Under the pieces are notes generated by a model that was given only the letters and a program-made list of their open reading frames with translations, ran no database searches and was not told the origin of the DNA. From contig SEAY01000028.1 of NCBI GenBank assembly GCA_004144865.1, positions 1-64,000 of the forward strand: a stretch of DNA of 64,000 nt, read 5' to 3'. Within the stretch, counting starts at the first letter, position 1; each line of letters opens with the position of its first letter. The translations under genes and the position numbers were made by a program. Source of the DNA: Comamonadaceae bacterium. Its GTDB lineage: Bacteria; Pseudomonadota; Gammaproteobacteria; Burkholderiales; Burkholderiaceae_C. Positions 21,825 to 32,019 of this stretch are shown piece after piece.

Positions 21825-22753
21825 ACGCGCGCACGGAACCCCGGTTGCTGTCACGCGTGAGCAACCGCCACCTCGACGCCCTCGAAGAGGAAGCCATCTT
21901 CGTGCTGCGCGAGGTGGCGGGCGCTTTCGAACGCCCGACGCTGCTCTTCTCCGGCGGCAAGGACTCGCTGGTGCTGCTGAAGTGCGCCGAGAAGGCCTTC
22001 GGTGCCGGCCGCATCCCCTACCCGCTGCTGATGATCGACACCGGGCACAACTTCCCGGAGGTCACGGCCTTCCGTGATTTCCGCGCCAAGGAGCTGGGCG
22101 CCGAGCTGGTCGTGCGCAGTGTGGAAGATTCGATGAAGCGCGGCACGGTGCGCCTGGCGCGGCCCGACGAGAGCCGCAACGCGCACCAGTCGGTGACGCT
22201 GCTGGAAGCGATCGAGGAATTCCGCTTCGACGCGCTGATCGGCGGCGCGCGCCGCGACGAGGAGAAGGCACGCGCGAAGGAGCGCATCTTCTCGCACCGC
22301 GACAGCTTCGGCCAGTGGCAGCCCAAGGCGCAGCGGCCCGAGCTGTGGACGCTGTTCAACACGCGCCTGCAGCCGGGCGAACACTTCCGCGTGTTTCCCA
22401 TCTCCAACTGGACCGAACTGGACGTCTGGCAGTACATCGAGCGCGAGGAGATCGCGCTGCCCTCGCTGTACTACGCGCACCAGCGGCCGGTGGTGGAGCG
22501 CCGTGGCCTGCTGGTGCCGGTGACCGAACTCACCCCGCCCAGGGACGGCGAGGAAGTCGTCACCCGCACCGTGCGCTTCCGCACCGTGGGCGACATCACC
22601 TGCACCTGCCCGGTGGCGAGCGATGCGGCAGACGCCTCCGACGTCGTGACCGAAACGCTGGGCGCTGAAGTCAGCGAGCGGGGCGCCACGCGGATGGACG
22701 ACAAGACCTCCGACGCCTCGATGGAAAAACGCAAGAAGGACGGGTATTTCTGA
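21821..22753 (+). CDS. cysD: sulfate adenylyltransferase subunit 2
   Basis: FSGGKDSLVLLKCAEKAF, LMIDTGHNFPEVTAFRD, GGARRDEEKARAKERIFS. Confidence 0.96.
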   Translation: MNARTEPRLLSRVSNRHLDALEEEAIFVLREVAGAFERPTLLFSGGKDSLVLLKCAEKAFGAGRIPYPLLMIDTGHNFPEVTAFRDFRAKELGAELVVRSVEDSMKRGTVRLARPDESRNAHQSVTLLEAIEEFRFDALIGGARRDEEKARAKERIFSHRDSFGQWQPKAQRPELWTLFNTRLQPGEHFRVFPISNWTELDVWQYIEREEIALPSLYYAHQRPVVERRGLLVPVTELTPPRDGEEVVTRTVRFRTVGDITCTCPVASDAADASDVVTETLGAEVSERGATRMDDKTSDASMEKRKKDGYF

Positions 22754-24024
22754 TGACGACGACGCCTACCGGCCACGACGCGGCGCTGCGTTTCATCACC
22801 TGCGGCTCGGTCGACGACGGCAAGAGCACGCTGATCGGCCGACTGCTGGTGGACAGCCGCGCGGTGCTGCAGGACCAGCTCGCCTCCGTCTCCCGCTCCG
22901 GCGAGACCGACCTTGCGCTGCTGACCGACGGCCTGTCCGCCGAGCGCGAACAGGGCATCACCATCGACGTGGCCTACCGCTACTTCGCCACGCCGGCGCG
23001 CAAGTTCATCATCGGCGACGCGCCCGGCCACGAGCAGTACACGCGCAACATGGTGACGGCCGCCTCGAGCGCCGACGCCGCGGTGGTGCTGGTCGATGCG
23101 ACCAAGCTGAAGTGGCAGAACCCCGGCCTCGACCTGCTGCCGCAGACCCGCCGCCACACGCTGCTGGCCAGGCTGCTGCGCGTGCCCGCCATCGTGTTCG
23201 CGGTGAACAAGCTCGATGCGGTGGAGGATCCCACCGTGGCCTTCACCAACATCCGCGGCGCGCTGGAGAACTTCACCGAATCCGCCGGCATCGAAGCCGA
23301 GGCGATCATCCCGATCTCCGCGCTGAAGGGGCACAACGTCGTCGAAGCCCGGCCGGGCTGGTGCGCCTACCAGGGCCCTTCCCTGCTGGCGCTGCTGGAA
23401 GCCCTGGACGTCACGCCGGCCGAGACCGAGGAAGCCTTCGCCTTCCCCGTGCAATGGGTGGAAAAGTTCTCCGCCTCCGCCGACACCTCGCAGGGCCGCC
23501 GCGTGTTCTGGGGCCGTGTCGCCACGGGCAGCGTGGCTCCCGGCCAGGAAGTCACGGTCCTGCCGGGTGGGCAGGTTGCGAAGGTGGCCCAGGTGCTGGA
23601 CCACGTCCGGCAGCCGGGCACGGTGGCCGCGCACCACAGCGCGGGCATCGTCCTGGACCGCGAGGTGGACGTTTCCCGGGGCGACTGGCTGCTGGCGCGG
23701 GGCGCGCTGGCGCCATCGCGCGAGCTGTCGGCGACGATCGCCTGGCTGGACGACGAGCCGCTGGTGGCCGGGCGCGTGTACTGGGCGCTGCACGGGCACC
23801 GCTGGGTCAAGGCCCGCATCCAGCGCATCGTGCACAAGCTGGACGTGAACACCCTCGCCGAAGAGGCAGCGGACCACCTGGAGCCCAACGGCATCGGGCA
23901 CGTGGAGCTGGCGCTGCAGGAGCCGCTGGCCACCTTGCCGCATGCCCGCTCGCGCGCACTGGGCGCGCTGGTCCTGGTGGACACCGCCACCCACAAGACG
24001 TCCGGGGCGGTCCTCGTTCGTTGA
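22753..24024 (+). CDS. cysN: sulfate adenylyltransferase subunit 1 (GTPase)
   Basis: [47 protein letters not shown]; no APS kinase domain appended. Confidence 0.96.
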   Translation: MTTTPTGHDAALRFITCGSVDDGKSTLIGRLLVDSRAVLQDQLASVSRSGETDLALLTDGLSAEREQGITIDVAYRYFATPARKFIIGDAPGHEQYTRNMVTAASSADAAVVLVDATKLKWQNPGLDLLPQTRRHTLLARLLRVPAIVFAVNKLDAVEDPTVAFTNIRGALENFTESAGIEAEAIIPISALKGHNVVEARPGWCAYQGPSLLALLEALDVTPAETEEAFAFPVQWVEKFSASADTSQGRRVFWGRVATGSVAPGQEVTVLPGGQVAKVAQVLDHVRQPGTVAAHHSAGIVLDREVDVSRGDWLLARGALAPSRELSATIAWLDDEPLVAGRVYWALHGHRWVKARIQRIVHKLDVNTLAEEAADHLEPNGIGHVELALQEPLATLPHARSRALGALVLVDTATHKTSGAVLVR

Positions 24025-24121
24025 CCTGAAGCAAACCCTCCCGGCCCCGCGGGCTCGCGAGGAGGGGCAAAATCGAAAACAAATAAAATCGAGGGTTTCC
24101 CCCCAAGCCCTCGGAACCACA

Positions 24122-24451
24122 ATGACCCACGTCGTCACCGAACAATGTATCCGCTGCAAGTACACCGACTGCGTGGACGTCTGTCCCGTCGACTGCTTCC
24201 GTGAAGGCCCCAACATGCTCGTCATCGACCCTGACGAGTGCATCGACTGCGCGGTGTGCATCCCGGAGTGCCCGGTGAATGCGATCTACGCGGAAGAGGA
24301 CGTGCCGGCGGACCAGGTGGCCTTCACCAAGCTCAACGCGGACCTGTCGCACGCGCCGGGCTGGAAGAGCATCACCAAGCGCAAGCCCGCCCTGCCGGAC
24401 GCCGAGGAATGGAAGGACAAGCCGGGCAAGCTGTCCGAACTGGTCAAGTAG
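24122..24451 (+). CDS. fdxA: ferredoxin (4Fe-4S type)
   Basis: [55 protein letters not shown]. Confidence 0.95.
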   Translation: MTHVVTEQCIRCKYTDCVDVCPVDCFREGPNMLVIDPDECIDCAVCIPECPVNAIYAEEDVPADQVAFTKLNADLSHAPGWKSITKRKPALPDAEEWKDKPGKLSELVK

Positions 24452-24511
24452 GGGGCGCACCCCGGCCCCTCCCCGCGGGAGGGGGTGAGAACGGAGCAAG
24501 CTAGTATTCGC

Positions 24512-25627
24512 ATGGAACCACAACTGAACCAAGAAGTGATCAAGACCGCCGCCGCGCACGATGGCCCGATCGAGACCGACGCGGTGATCGTGGGCGCGGG
24601 CCCCGTGGGCCTGTTCCAGGTCTTCGAACTCGGCCTGCTGGAGATCAAGGCCCATGTCATCGACTCGCTCGCCTATCCCGGCGGCCAGCCGATCGAGCTG
24701 TATCCGGACAAGCCGATCTACGACATCCCCGCCATCCCGGTGTGCACCGGCAAGGAACTGACCGACGCGCTGCTCAAGCAGATCGAGCCTTTCGGCGCGA
24801 CCTTCCACCTGGGCCAGACGGTCAGCGTGGTGCAGAAGCAGGACGACGGCCGCTTCTTCGTCGAGACCTCCAAGGGCACGCGCTTCCTCACCAAGACCAT
24901 CTTCATCGCCGCCGGCGTGGGCGCGTTCGAGCCGCGCACGCTCAAGGTGGACGGCCTCGACAAGTTCGACGGCTCGCAGCTGTTCTACCGCGTGCGGAAC
25001 CCGGCCGACTTCGCCGGCAAGAACCTGCTGGTGGTGGGCGGCGGCGACTCCGCGCTCGACTGGGCACTGAATTTCACCGCCGGCAACGACGACGGCAACC
25101 CGCACAAGGCCGAGAGCGTGATCCTCGTGCACCGACGCGACGGCTTCCGCGCGGCGCCCGCCTCCGTGGCCCGCATGCATGAACTGTGCGAACAGATGGA
25201 GATGCAGTTCGTGGTCGGCCAGGTGACCGGCTACGAGGAGAAGGACGGCAAGCTCACGGGCGCCAAGGTGACCGGCTCCGACGGCGTGACGCGCGTGGTG
25301 CCGCTCGACGTGCTGCTGGTGTTCTTCGGCCTCTCGCCCAAGCTCGGCCCGATCGCCGACTGGGGGCTGGACATCGAGCGCAAGCAGCTCAAGGTCGACA
25401 CCGAGAAGTTCCAGACCAGCGTGCCGGGCATCTTCGCGGTGGGCGACATCAACACCTACCCGGGCAAGAAGAAGCTGATCCTCTCGGGCTTCCACGAATG
25501 TGCGCTGGCCGCCTTCGGCGCCGCGCCCATCATCTTCCCCGAGAAGGGCAAGATCCACCTGCAGTACACGACCACCAGCCCGAAGCTGCACAAGGTGCTG
25601 GGCGTCGAATCGCCGGTGTTCGACTGA
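24512..25627 (+). CDS. NAD(P)/FAD-dependent oxidoreductase, TrxB-like ferredoxin-NADP reductase
   Basis: [71 protein letters not shown]. Confidence 0.9.
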   Translation: MEPQLNQEVIKTAAAHDGPIETDAVIVGAGPVGLFQVFELGLLEIKAHVIDSLAYPGGQPIELYPDKPIYDIPAIPVCTGKELTDALLKQIEPFGATFHLGQTVSVVQKQDDGRFFVETSKGTRFLTKTIFIAAGVGAFEPRTLKVDGLDKFDGSQLFYRVRNPADFAGKNLLVVGGGDSALDWALNFTAGNDDGNPHKAESVILVHRRDGFRAAPASVARMHELCEQMEMQFVVGQVTGYEEKDGKLTGAKVTGSDGVTRVVPLDVLLVFFGLSPKLGPIADWGLDIERKQLKVDTEKFQTSVPGIFAVGDINTYPGKKKLILSGFHECALAAFGAAPIIFPEKGKIHLQYTTTSPKLHKVLGVESPVFD

Positions 25628-25693
25628 CGAAAAGCTGAAGCGTGGCCGAGCTGCCGGAAAGGCGCAAAAGCCACGCTATAATCGCAGGCTTGT

Positions 25694-25769
25694 TCCCCGA
25701 TAGCTCAGTCGGTAGAGCGCCGGACTGTTAATCCGTAGGTCCCTGGTTCGAGCCCAGGTCGGGGAGCCA
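25694..25769 (+). tRNA. tRNA-Asn (GTT)
   Basis: 76-nt cloverleaf TCCCCGA...CTGTTAA...GGTTCGAGCC...TCGGGGAGCCA with encoded CCA; anticodon GTT. Confidence 0.96.
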
Positions 25770-25776
25770 AAAAATC

Positions 25777-25811
25777 AAGCACCTAGCCCACAAGGCTAGG
25801 TGCTTTTCTTT
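25777..25811 (+). terminator. intrinsic terminator downstream of tRNA-Asn
   Basis: perfect 12-bp stem AAGCACCTAGCC-CACAA-GGCTAGGTGCTT followed by a T-rich tract. Confidence 0.9.
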
Positions 25812-25909
25812 CGGCCTCTGTTTCCTTCAGGTAAAGGTCGCAGGTAAAGCGCGTGCCATGCCGCTGCCGGACTCACACTAGTCCCCAGGCAACTTTCCTG
25901 GAGACAAGC

Positions 25910-26239
25910 GTGAGAGCACTCCTCCTCCCCCTCGCGGCATGCGCCGCGCTCGCAGGCTGTGCGTACCCCTACTACGGCGGTTACGGCTACCCGCAAACGT
26001 CGGTCGACGTCTACTCCGGTTACCCGGGCTACTCCGGCTACCCGGGCTACTACGGTCACCACCCGGCCCATCGCGTGGACGGCCGCCGCCATCGCGACCG
26101 GGACCGCGACGGCATCCCCAACCGGCTGGACCGGGATCGCGACAACGATGGCATCCCCAATCGGATCGACCGCGACCGGGACAACGACGGCGTGCCCAAT
26201 CGACAGGACACGCGGCCCGGCAATCCGCGCCGCCACTGA
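25910..26239 (+). CDS. small putative lipoprotein with Gly/Tyr-rich region and DxDxDG calcium-binding-like repeats
   Basis: GTG start; lipobox-like LAGC; repeats NRLDRDRDNDGIP / NRIDRDRDNDGVP. Confidence 0.75.
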   Translation: MRALLLPLAACAALAGCAYPYYGGYGYPQTSVDVYSGYPGYSGYPGYYGHHPAHRVDGRRHRDRDRDGIPNRLDRDRDNDGIPNRIDRDRDNDGVPNRQDTRPGNPRRH

Positions 26240-26270
26240 ACGGCGGATGGCGCCTTCCCGGCGCAACGGC

Positions 26271-28727
26271 TCAGTCCGCGTGACGGCGCAAGCGCGATGC
26301 CAGGGCCAGCGTCATCACGCCGAGCACGGCAAACGCCACGGCGACCAGCGCCCAGTCGGAGCCATGCAGCGGCCGGAGACTCAATAGCCTGCTCATCACC
26401 GGGAGCTGCACGAGCAATCCAACGGATGCCAGCGTGGCGACGACCAGCCAGCGGGCGGTCGCCTGGCGCAGCTTCGTGAGTCCCGCCGTGATGCCCGCGC
26501 TGGCGGCCAGCAGCACGGCCAGGGCCATCGCGCGCGCATGCTCGACGTCCTGGTCCGCTCCGAGCGCGTGGAGATAGCTCCAGACCACGGCAACGCTCGC
26601 GAGTCCGCCGATGAGGCCCATGCCCAGCCAGGCTTCGGTCGAGAAGAAGCGGGCACGCCGACGGCGCCGCACCGGCGCGAGCGGCCCCCCGGCCGGGAGA
26701 TCCTGGAAGGCGAGCATCGCCGTGGGATGGATGACGAGTTCCAGCCACACGATGTGGATCGGCAGGAACAGCAGGGGCAGGCCCATCAGCGGGATGGCCG
26801 CGGCACCGATCACCAGGGGCAGGTGCACGAGCAGCAGGTAGGCAAAGGCCAACCGCAGGTTCTGGAAGAGCTGGCGGCCTTCGGCCACGGCATCGACGAT
26901 GGTCCTGAAGTTGTCGTCGAGGAGGACCACGGGCGCGACCTCGCGCGCGCTGCGCGTACCGCGCTCGCCCATGGCCACGCCGACGTCGGCCAGGCGCAGG
27001 GCCGGCACGTCGTTGACGCCGTCGCCCGTGACGGCCACGAGTTCTCCCTCGGATTGCAGCGCCTGCACCAGGGCAAGCTTTTGCGCGGGCGTGGCGCGCG
27101 CCACGACGTGCACTTCGCCCGCGGCGCCCAACACGGCGCGCACATCGTCGCCGGGTGCAAGGACGACGACCTTCCCATCCCCGCCCAATCCGATCTCATG
27201 GGCGATCGAGGCCGCCGTGGCCGGATGGTCTCCCGTGACCATGACCACGCGCATGCCGGCGGCCATGCAGTCGGCGATGGCCTCGCGCACGCCGTCGCGG
27301 ACGGGATCCTCGAAGGCCAGCAAGCCGGCGAACCGGAACCCTCCCCCGGGTTCGGCGTCGAGCGCCGCGCCTGCGGGCATGTCACGCCGGGCGCATGCGA
27401 TGACCTTGTGCCCGGACCGCGCGTACACCTCCACGCGCGCCAGCCAGTCGGCCCGCTCGGGCTCGGCCATCTCGCAGGTGGCCAACACGGTCTCCGGCGC
27501 GCCCTTGGTGAAGGCCGTCGGCTCGCCAGGCGCCAGGCGCCAGATGACCGTCTCGCGCCGCCGGGCTTCGGTGAACGGGAAGTCGGACAGCCTCGTCGCT
27601 TGCGGCAGCGGCCCTGCCGCGGCGTGCAGCGCCTGGTCGAGCGGGTCGCCGCTGTCAGGCCGCGCGGCGAACGTCGCCACCTGCAGGACCGAGGCTTCGT
27701 CCAGGCCCTCGGCCGGACTCCGGTGGGCCAGCACCAGCGAGCCGGCGGTGATCGTCCCCGTCTTGTCCGACACGATGCAGGTGATGCGGCCGATGTTCTC
27801 CACGGCCACCGCGCGCCGCACCAGGGCCTTCTTGCGCGCCAGCCGGAAGACGCCGGCGCCGAGGAAGAACGTGTAGACCACCGGAAACTCCTCGGGCAGC
27901 GCGGCCACGGCCAGCGTCAGCGCGCTCAGGAGCGCATCGATCCACCCATGGCCGTGCCACAGCCTGACGGCCGCAAGGACGATGCACATGGCGACGGCCA
28001 CACCGAGCAGCACCACGACGAGTTCGCCGATCGCCTTCTGCAGCGGGGTCGCGGCGTGGCTGCCCTCCGTGGCGGAACGAACGATCTCGCCATACCGCGT
28101 CTCGCCGCCGATGCAGGCGATGCGCACCCGGGCCGTGCCGGTGAGCAGGAGGGTGCCGGCCATGCACCAGTGCTCCTCGGATGCGCTGGCGGGCAGCGGC
28201 ACCGTGGACTCGAGGCATCGCTTTGCCACCGGCAGCGACTCGCCGGTCAAGGTGGATTCGTCCACCTGGATGCCGTGGCCGGACACCAGCAGGCCATCGG
28301 CCGGAAAGTACCCGCCGGGTGTCACTTCGGCCAAGTCGCCTGGAACCAGTTCCCGCGACGGGATGTCGCGCCACGCCCCGTCGCGCAGGACCCGTGCCGA
28401 ACTGGCCAGCCGGCTCGCCAGCCCCGCGGAGGACGCGGTGGTGCGCCTGTGCAGGTAGGCGTCCATGCCTAGCAGCGGCGCCATGGCGACGAGCAGGGTC
28501 AGGGCCTCGGCGACTTGCCCCAGCAGGCCGAACAAGCCCGCCGTCAGCGCCAGGAACCACAGCATCGGGTCGCGCGCCGTGTCGCGCGCGACGACGCGCC
28601 AGCCGCTGGCGGCCGGCGCCACGATGTCGTTGAAGCCGTAAGCACGTTGCTCTTCGACCTGCGCGGCACGCAGGCCCGCGGTACCGGTGGCAGGCAGTCT
28701 TTCGAGAGGGACGAGGCGCTGGCTCAT
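26271..28727 (-). CDS. cation-translocating P-type ATPase
   Basis: TGESLPVAK, LPEEFPVVYTFFLGAGVF, VSDKTGTIT, MVTGDHPATA, VTGDGVNDVPALRLADVGVAMG. Confidence 0.95.
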   Translation of the reverse strand: MSQRLVPLERLPATGTAGLRAAQVEEQRAYGFNDIVAPAASGWRVVARDTARDPMLWFLALTAGLFGLLGQVAEALTLLVAMAPLLGMDAYLHRRTTASSAGLASRLASSARVLRDGAWRDIPSRELVPGDLAEVTPGGYFPADGLLVSGHGIQVDESTLTGESLPVAKRCLESTVPLPASASEEHWCMAGTLLLTGTARVRIACIGGETRYGEIVRSATEGSHAATPLQKAIGELVVVLLGVAVAMCIVLAAVRLWHGHGWIDALLSALTLAVAALPEEFPVVYTFFLGAGVFRLARKKALVRRAVAVENIGRITCIVSDKTGTITAGSLVLAHRSPAEGLDEASVLQVATFAARPDSGDPLDQALHAAAGPLPQATRLSDFPFTEARRRETVIWRLAPGEPTAFTKGAPETVLATCEMAEPERADWLARVEVYARSGHKVIACARRDMPAGAALDAEPGGGFRFAGLLAFEDPVRDGVREAIADCMAAGMRVVMVTGDHPATAASIAHEIGLGGDGKVVVLAPGDDVRAVLGAAGEVHVVARATPAQKLALVQALQSEGELVAVTGDGVNDVPALRLADVGVAMGERGTRSAREVAPVVLLDDNFRTIVDAVAEGRQLFQNLRLAFAYLLLVHLPLVIGAAAIPLMGLPLLFLPIHIVWLELVIHPTAMLAFQDLPAGGPLAPVRRRRRARFFSTEAWLGMGLIGGLASVAVVWSYLHALGADQDVEHARAMALAVLLAASAGITAGLTKLRQATARWLVVATLASVGLLVQLPVMSRLLSLRPLHGSDWALVAVAFAVLGVMTLALASRLRRHAD

Positions 28728-28748
28728 GCCCCTGAAGCCCCAAACACG

Positions 28749-29171
28749 TTACCGGACCAGCAGCACCGGTGTCTGGCAGAGCGCCAGGACCTTGGTCGCC
28801 ACGGAGCCCATCACCAGTCCGGCAGCCGCGCCGTGGCCGTGCGATCCCATGAGGAGCAGGTCGAAGCGGCCACGCTCCGCCAGCTTGGCGATGGTCGCTG
28901 CCGGCGGGCCGATGCGCAGCACGAACTTTGCCTTGATGCCATGCATGGCGAAGAAGGCGCGGATCGGCTTGAAGACCATTTCCGCGTCGTCCTCGTAGTA
29001 GGTCCTGGCCTGGTCGCGGTCCAGGAACGCCGCGGCGCGGTGCGGGATCGCGGGCACGGCATGGACCACTGTGTAGGCGTGTTGCGCCCCCAGCCATTCG
29101 TCATGTGCCGCCAGGTAGGCCAGCACGCGCTTGGTGTAGGGGCTGCCGTCCGCCGCGATGAGGATCTTCAT
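28749..29171 (-). CDS. universal stress protein (UspA family)
   Basis: MKILIAADGSPYTKRVLAYLA ... LLLMGSHGHGAAAGLVMGSVATKVLALCQTPVLLVR. Confidence 0.94.
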   Translation of the reverse strand: MKILIAADGSPYTKRVLAYLAAHDEWLGAQHAYTVVHAVPAIPHRAAAFLDRDQARTYYEDDAEMVFKPIRAFFAMHGIKAKFVLRIGPPAATIAKLAERGRFDLLLMGSHGHGAAAGLVMGSVATKVLALCQTPVLLVR

Positions 29172-29199
29172 CACCCGGCACTGTAGCCGGGCCCGCCGC

Positions 29200-30405
29200 T
29201 CACTGCTGCTTTTCCGCCTCCTTGCGGCGGATGATGGTCGCGCGGCGCTCGTCTTCCTTGTAGTAGTAGCCGCGCTCGCCGTTGCGCCACGTGCCCAGCC
29301 ACAGCATGTTGGCGGAAATGGCATCGTGGTCGTTCGGCGTGAAGGCGCGCTCGTACGTGGTGACCACGCCGCGGTAGGTGGCCGAAGGATTTTCGAGCGC
29401 CCGCTTCAGCGAGGCGGAGCCCAGGTCTCCCTTGGAGTCGAACATCGCCCGCAGCAGCAGGTGCACGGCGTCGTAGGTCTGCGCGGCCGACATCATCGAG
29501 CCGATGGGCGCTTCCTTGCTCACCTTGGCATAGTTGCGCAGGAAGGTGCTGTTGCGCTCCAGGAAGATGTTCGGCAGCACCGTCTGCACCATCTGCGCAC
29601 CTTCCACCTTGCCCTTGGACACCTCGAACGCGGACCTGTGGGACAGGCCCCAGGGCCCGAATTGCGGAACGTTCCAGCCGGTGGCCGCGCGCGCGGCGGA
29701 GATCACGCCCTCTTCGGGCCCGACCGTCCACCCGATCAGGGCGTCGGCGCCTGAGGCCTTCAGCTGCTTCATCTCGTCGTCGAGGTTCTGGACGCCCACC
29801 TTGAAGCGCACGACCGCCGCGGGTTTCAGGTTGGCCCGGCCCAGCGCGCCTTCGAGGTCCTTCAGTCCCGCGTCGCCGTAGCCGGAGGTGTCCACCAGCA
29901 GCGCCACCTTGGTCAGGCCGCGCTTGACGATCTCGTCGACGAGGAACTGCGTCTGCAGCTGGTCGCGCGCGGAGGTGCGGAAGATGTAGCTGTCCTTCGC
30001 GGGGTATTTGGCGGTGACGGCGGTCCCCGTGGCGCAGGTCACCATCAGGATGTGCCTGTTGGACTGGAACACGTCGAGCGCCTTCATCGCGACCCCGGTG
30101 TTGCAGAAGCCGATGGTGGCCGTCACCTTCTCCTTCAGCACCAGTTCCTCGGCATGCTTCAGGCCGGTGTCGTTGTCGGCCTTGTCGTCCCGGATCACCA
30201 GTTCCAGCGGGCGCCCCAGGTAGCCGCCCACCTGGTTGATTTCATCGACCGCGACTTGTGCCCCCGTGCGCGCGCTATGCCCCATGTCGGCGGAACCGCC
30301 GGTGAGGGGGAAGATGAGGCCGATGCGGATCGGCTGGGTCTGCGCGAGTGCGGGGCCCCCGAGCGTGGCCGCGAGGAATGCGGCAGCGGCAGCGCGTTTG
30401 AACAT
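29200..30405 (-). CDS. ABC transporter substrate-binding protein (branched-chain amino acid / urea type)
   Basis: signal peptide, IRIGLIFPLTGGSADMGHSARTGAQVAVDEINQVGGYLGRPLELVIRDDKAD. Confidence 0.92.
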   Translation of the reverse strand: MFKRAAAAAFLAATLGGPALAQTQPIRIGLIFPLTGGSADMGHSARTGAQVAVDEINQVGGYLGRPLELVIRDDKADNDTGLKHAEELVLKEKVTATIGFCNTGVAMKALDVFQSNRHILMVTCATGTAVTAKYPAKDSYIFRTSARDQLQTQFLVDEIVKRGLTKVALLVDTSGYGDAGLKDLEGALGRANLKPAAVVRFKVGVQNLDDEMKQLKASGADALIGWTVGPEEGVISAARAATGWNVPQFGPWGLSHRSAFEVSKGKVEGAQMVQTVLPNIFLERNSTFLRNYAKVSKEAPIGSMMSAAQTYDAVHLLLRAMFDSKGDLGSASLKRALENPSATYRGVVTTYERAFTPNDHDAISANMLWLGTWRNGERGYYYKEDERRATIIRRKEAEKQQ

Positions 30406-30528
30406 GTAAGCTCCTGCTGGATCTGTGACACAGCAAGTTACGTGTAGCCGCGAACCTCTACAAGAGAGGTTGCCCGCGCGTACGTGGCTTACGCCACGGA
30501 ATCGCAGAGTTTTGCTTAGGGAAGAAGC

Positions 30529-30735
30529 TTAATTGCTCTGGCGCAAGGCGCGCAGCGCCTGCTCCATGTGCGGAAAAACGGGGTTGCGAATGGACTTCGC
30601 GACCTCGGCGTCGTCCGCCAGGCGCGCTTCGAGCGCCTTGGTCAGGTAGGGCACCACGCTGTGCGCGCCAAAACCCCAACGCCGGCCTTCGGGCAGCAGG
30701 CGCGATCGGGAGTCGTGGAAGGGGGATGCGTGCAT
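30529..30735 (-). CDS. hypothetical short protein (68 aa)
   Basis: ORF MHASPFHDSRSRLLPEGRRWGFGAHSVVPYLTKALEARLADDAEVAKSIRNPVFPHMEQALRALRQSN; plausible codon usage only. Confidence 0.4.
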   Translation of the reverse strand: MHASPFHDSRSRLLPEGRRWGFGAHSVVPYLTKALEARLADDAEVAKSIRNPVFPHMEQALRALRQSN

Positions 30736-30796
30736 GGCGGGACTCGACACCGCGAGTGTGTCACAGCCGCGCCGCGCTTCGCCGGATTTTTACCGC

Positions 30797-30970
30797 TCAG
30801 CCGGTGAGCCAGAGCACGGCGCCAGTCCACACCAGGAGGCCAGCGCCCCCTGCCGCCCACATCAGAACGCCATCGAGCACGGAGCCTTCCGGGCCATCGC
30901 TGGACGACCCGCCCCAGGCGAGCAGCACGGGTGCGCCCTGCGAGAGTCCATCGCGCGTTTCGTTGGGCAT
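30797..30970 (-). CDS. hypothetical 57-aa single-TM protein
   Basis: MPNETRDGLSQGAPVLLAWGGSSSDGPEGSVLDGVLMWAAGGAGLLVWTGAVLWLTG; hydrophobic C-terminus. Confidence 0.35.
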   Translation of the reverse strand: MPNETRDGLSQGAPVLLAWGGSSSDGPEGSVLDGVLMWAAGGAGLLVWTGAVLWLTG

Positions 30971-31163
30971 GGCGGCTCCTTGAACACGAGCGGCCCATGC
31001 TAGGAAAGCACCCGGACCGCCCTTGTCGGAAAAGGCCTTCGCGGCGCGTAGTCGCTGCGCCTTCGCGTGGCACGCCTGCACAGGCCTACACGCCCGCGGG
31101 CACGCGGACTACACGGGACGCCGGAGCCAAAGCTAAGGTGCGGACACCACAGCAGGAGGAAGC

Positions 31164-31538
31164 ATGGCCGCCACGGGTCCCACCATTCCGGTCGTGATCG
31201 GCAAGCCGGCGGACCGGCGCGGCGCCGAGCGATTCGGCGCGGCGATGCCCGTGCGCGTGGATGGCCGTCCCGGAACCACCGAGGACCTCAGCACCAGCGG
31301 ACTGTCCTTCCTCGCGGATCACGAGTACGCGCCCGGCGCGCGCATCGACGTCGTCATCGAGTACCTGCTCGACGGCCACAACTATCCGCTGCGCTGCGAA
31401 GCCGAAGTCGTGCGCGTGGAACGCGCGGGCACCGGCTATCGCGTCGGCGCGCGTCTCATGCCGCATTCGCGGCTACAGGAGATCTCTGCCGGCGAACAAG
31501 GTGGCGGCGACGCCGGGCCGCGCCTGCGAAGCGTCTAG
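31164..31538 (+). CDS. PilZ domain protein
   Basis: RGAER (RxxxR) and DLSTSG (DxSxxG) c-di-GMP-binding motifs. Confidence 0.85.
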   Translation: MAATGPTIPVVIGKPADRRGAERFGAAMPVRVDGRPGTTEDLSTSGLSFLADHEYAPGARIDVVIEYLLDGHNYPLRCEAEVVRVERAGTGYRVGARLMPHSRLQEISAGEQGGGDAGPRLRSV

Positions 31539-31858
31539 GTTTCGCTGGAGGTCCGGTCCTCGTCGAAGAACGGGGCCACCAGCCGTGCCGCGACACCGAC
31601 GCGGTCACCGCGCGGCTCCACCCGCACGACCTTGCCTTCGCACAGCAGCCGGTGCTTGTGGCCGTAGAGGGTGAACTCCACGGTGAAATTGACCAGCGAG
31701 CCCAATTCCTGCCGCGAGTCGGTCTCGAAGTAGATGCCCTGGGCGCTGACGTTGTGCGTCTGCCCGGAAGCTCCTTCGATGGACACCGGCAGGCCGGTGT
31801 CGAAGCGGTCGGCGCGGCGCTGCTCGCGCGCCGCCTGCAGGGTGTCGTTGGAGGCCAT
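31535..31858 (-). CDS. PilZ domain protein
   Basis: RRADR (RxxxR) and NVSAQG (NxSxxG) motifs; convergent with the preceding PilZ gene, stops overlap by 4 nt. Confidence 0.85.
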   Translation of the reverse strand: MASNDTLQAAREQRRADRFDTGLPVSIEGASGQTHNVSAQGIYFETDSRQELGSLVNFTVEFTLYGHKHRLLCEGKVVRVEPRGDRVGVAARLVAPFFDEDRTSSET

Positions 31859-32019
31859 GTCGGCTGCCAGATGGGAGGGAGCCCCACGCTAAGGCCGGGC
31901 GGACTCCCGGCCTGTAGGCAGCGCGGCGAATCACGATGTCGGACGCCGCCCACCCGCCGCTTCGCGCCGCTTGCGGCAGGCACAATGGGATTCGCTCCCC
32001 GCCTGCCCCTGTCCGTCCG

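Noticed and set aside
25694-26240. tRNA-Asn as a mobile element integration site
   Set aside because: No integrase and no repeated tRNA 3' end seen downstream; a normal terminator follows and the next genes look chromosomal.
27655-29097. 480-aa minus-strand ORF overlapping the P-type ATPase and universal stress genes
   Set aside because: Alternate-frame translation; P-type ATPase motifs lie in the other frame.
29200-30405. Orphan branched-chain amino acid binding protein as a new transporter type
   Set aside because: Solitary LivK-like binding proteins are common in Burkholderiales; nothing further in the sequence supports novelty.
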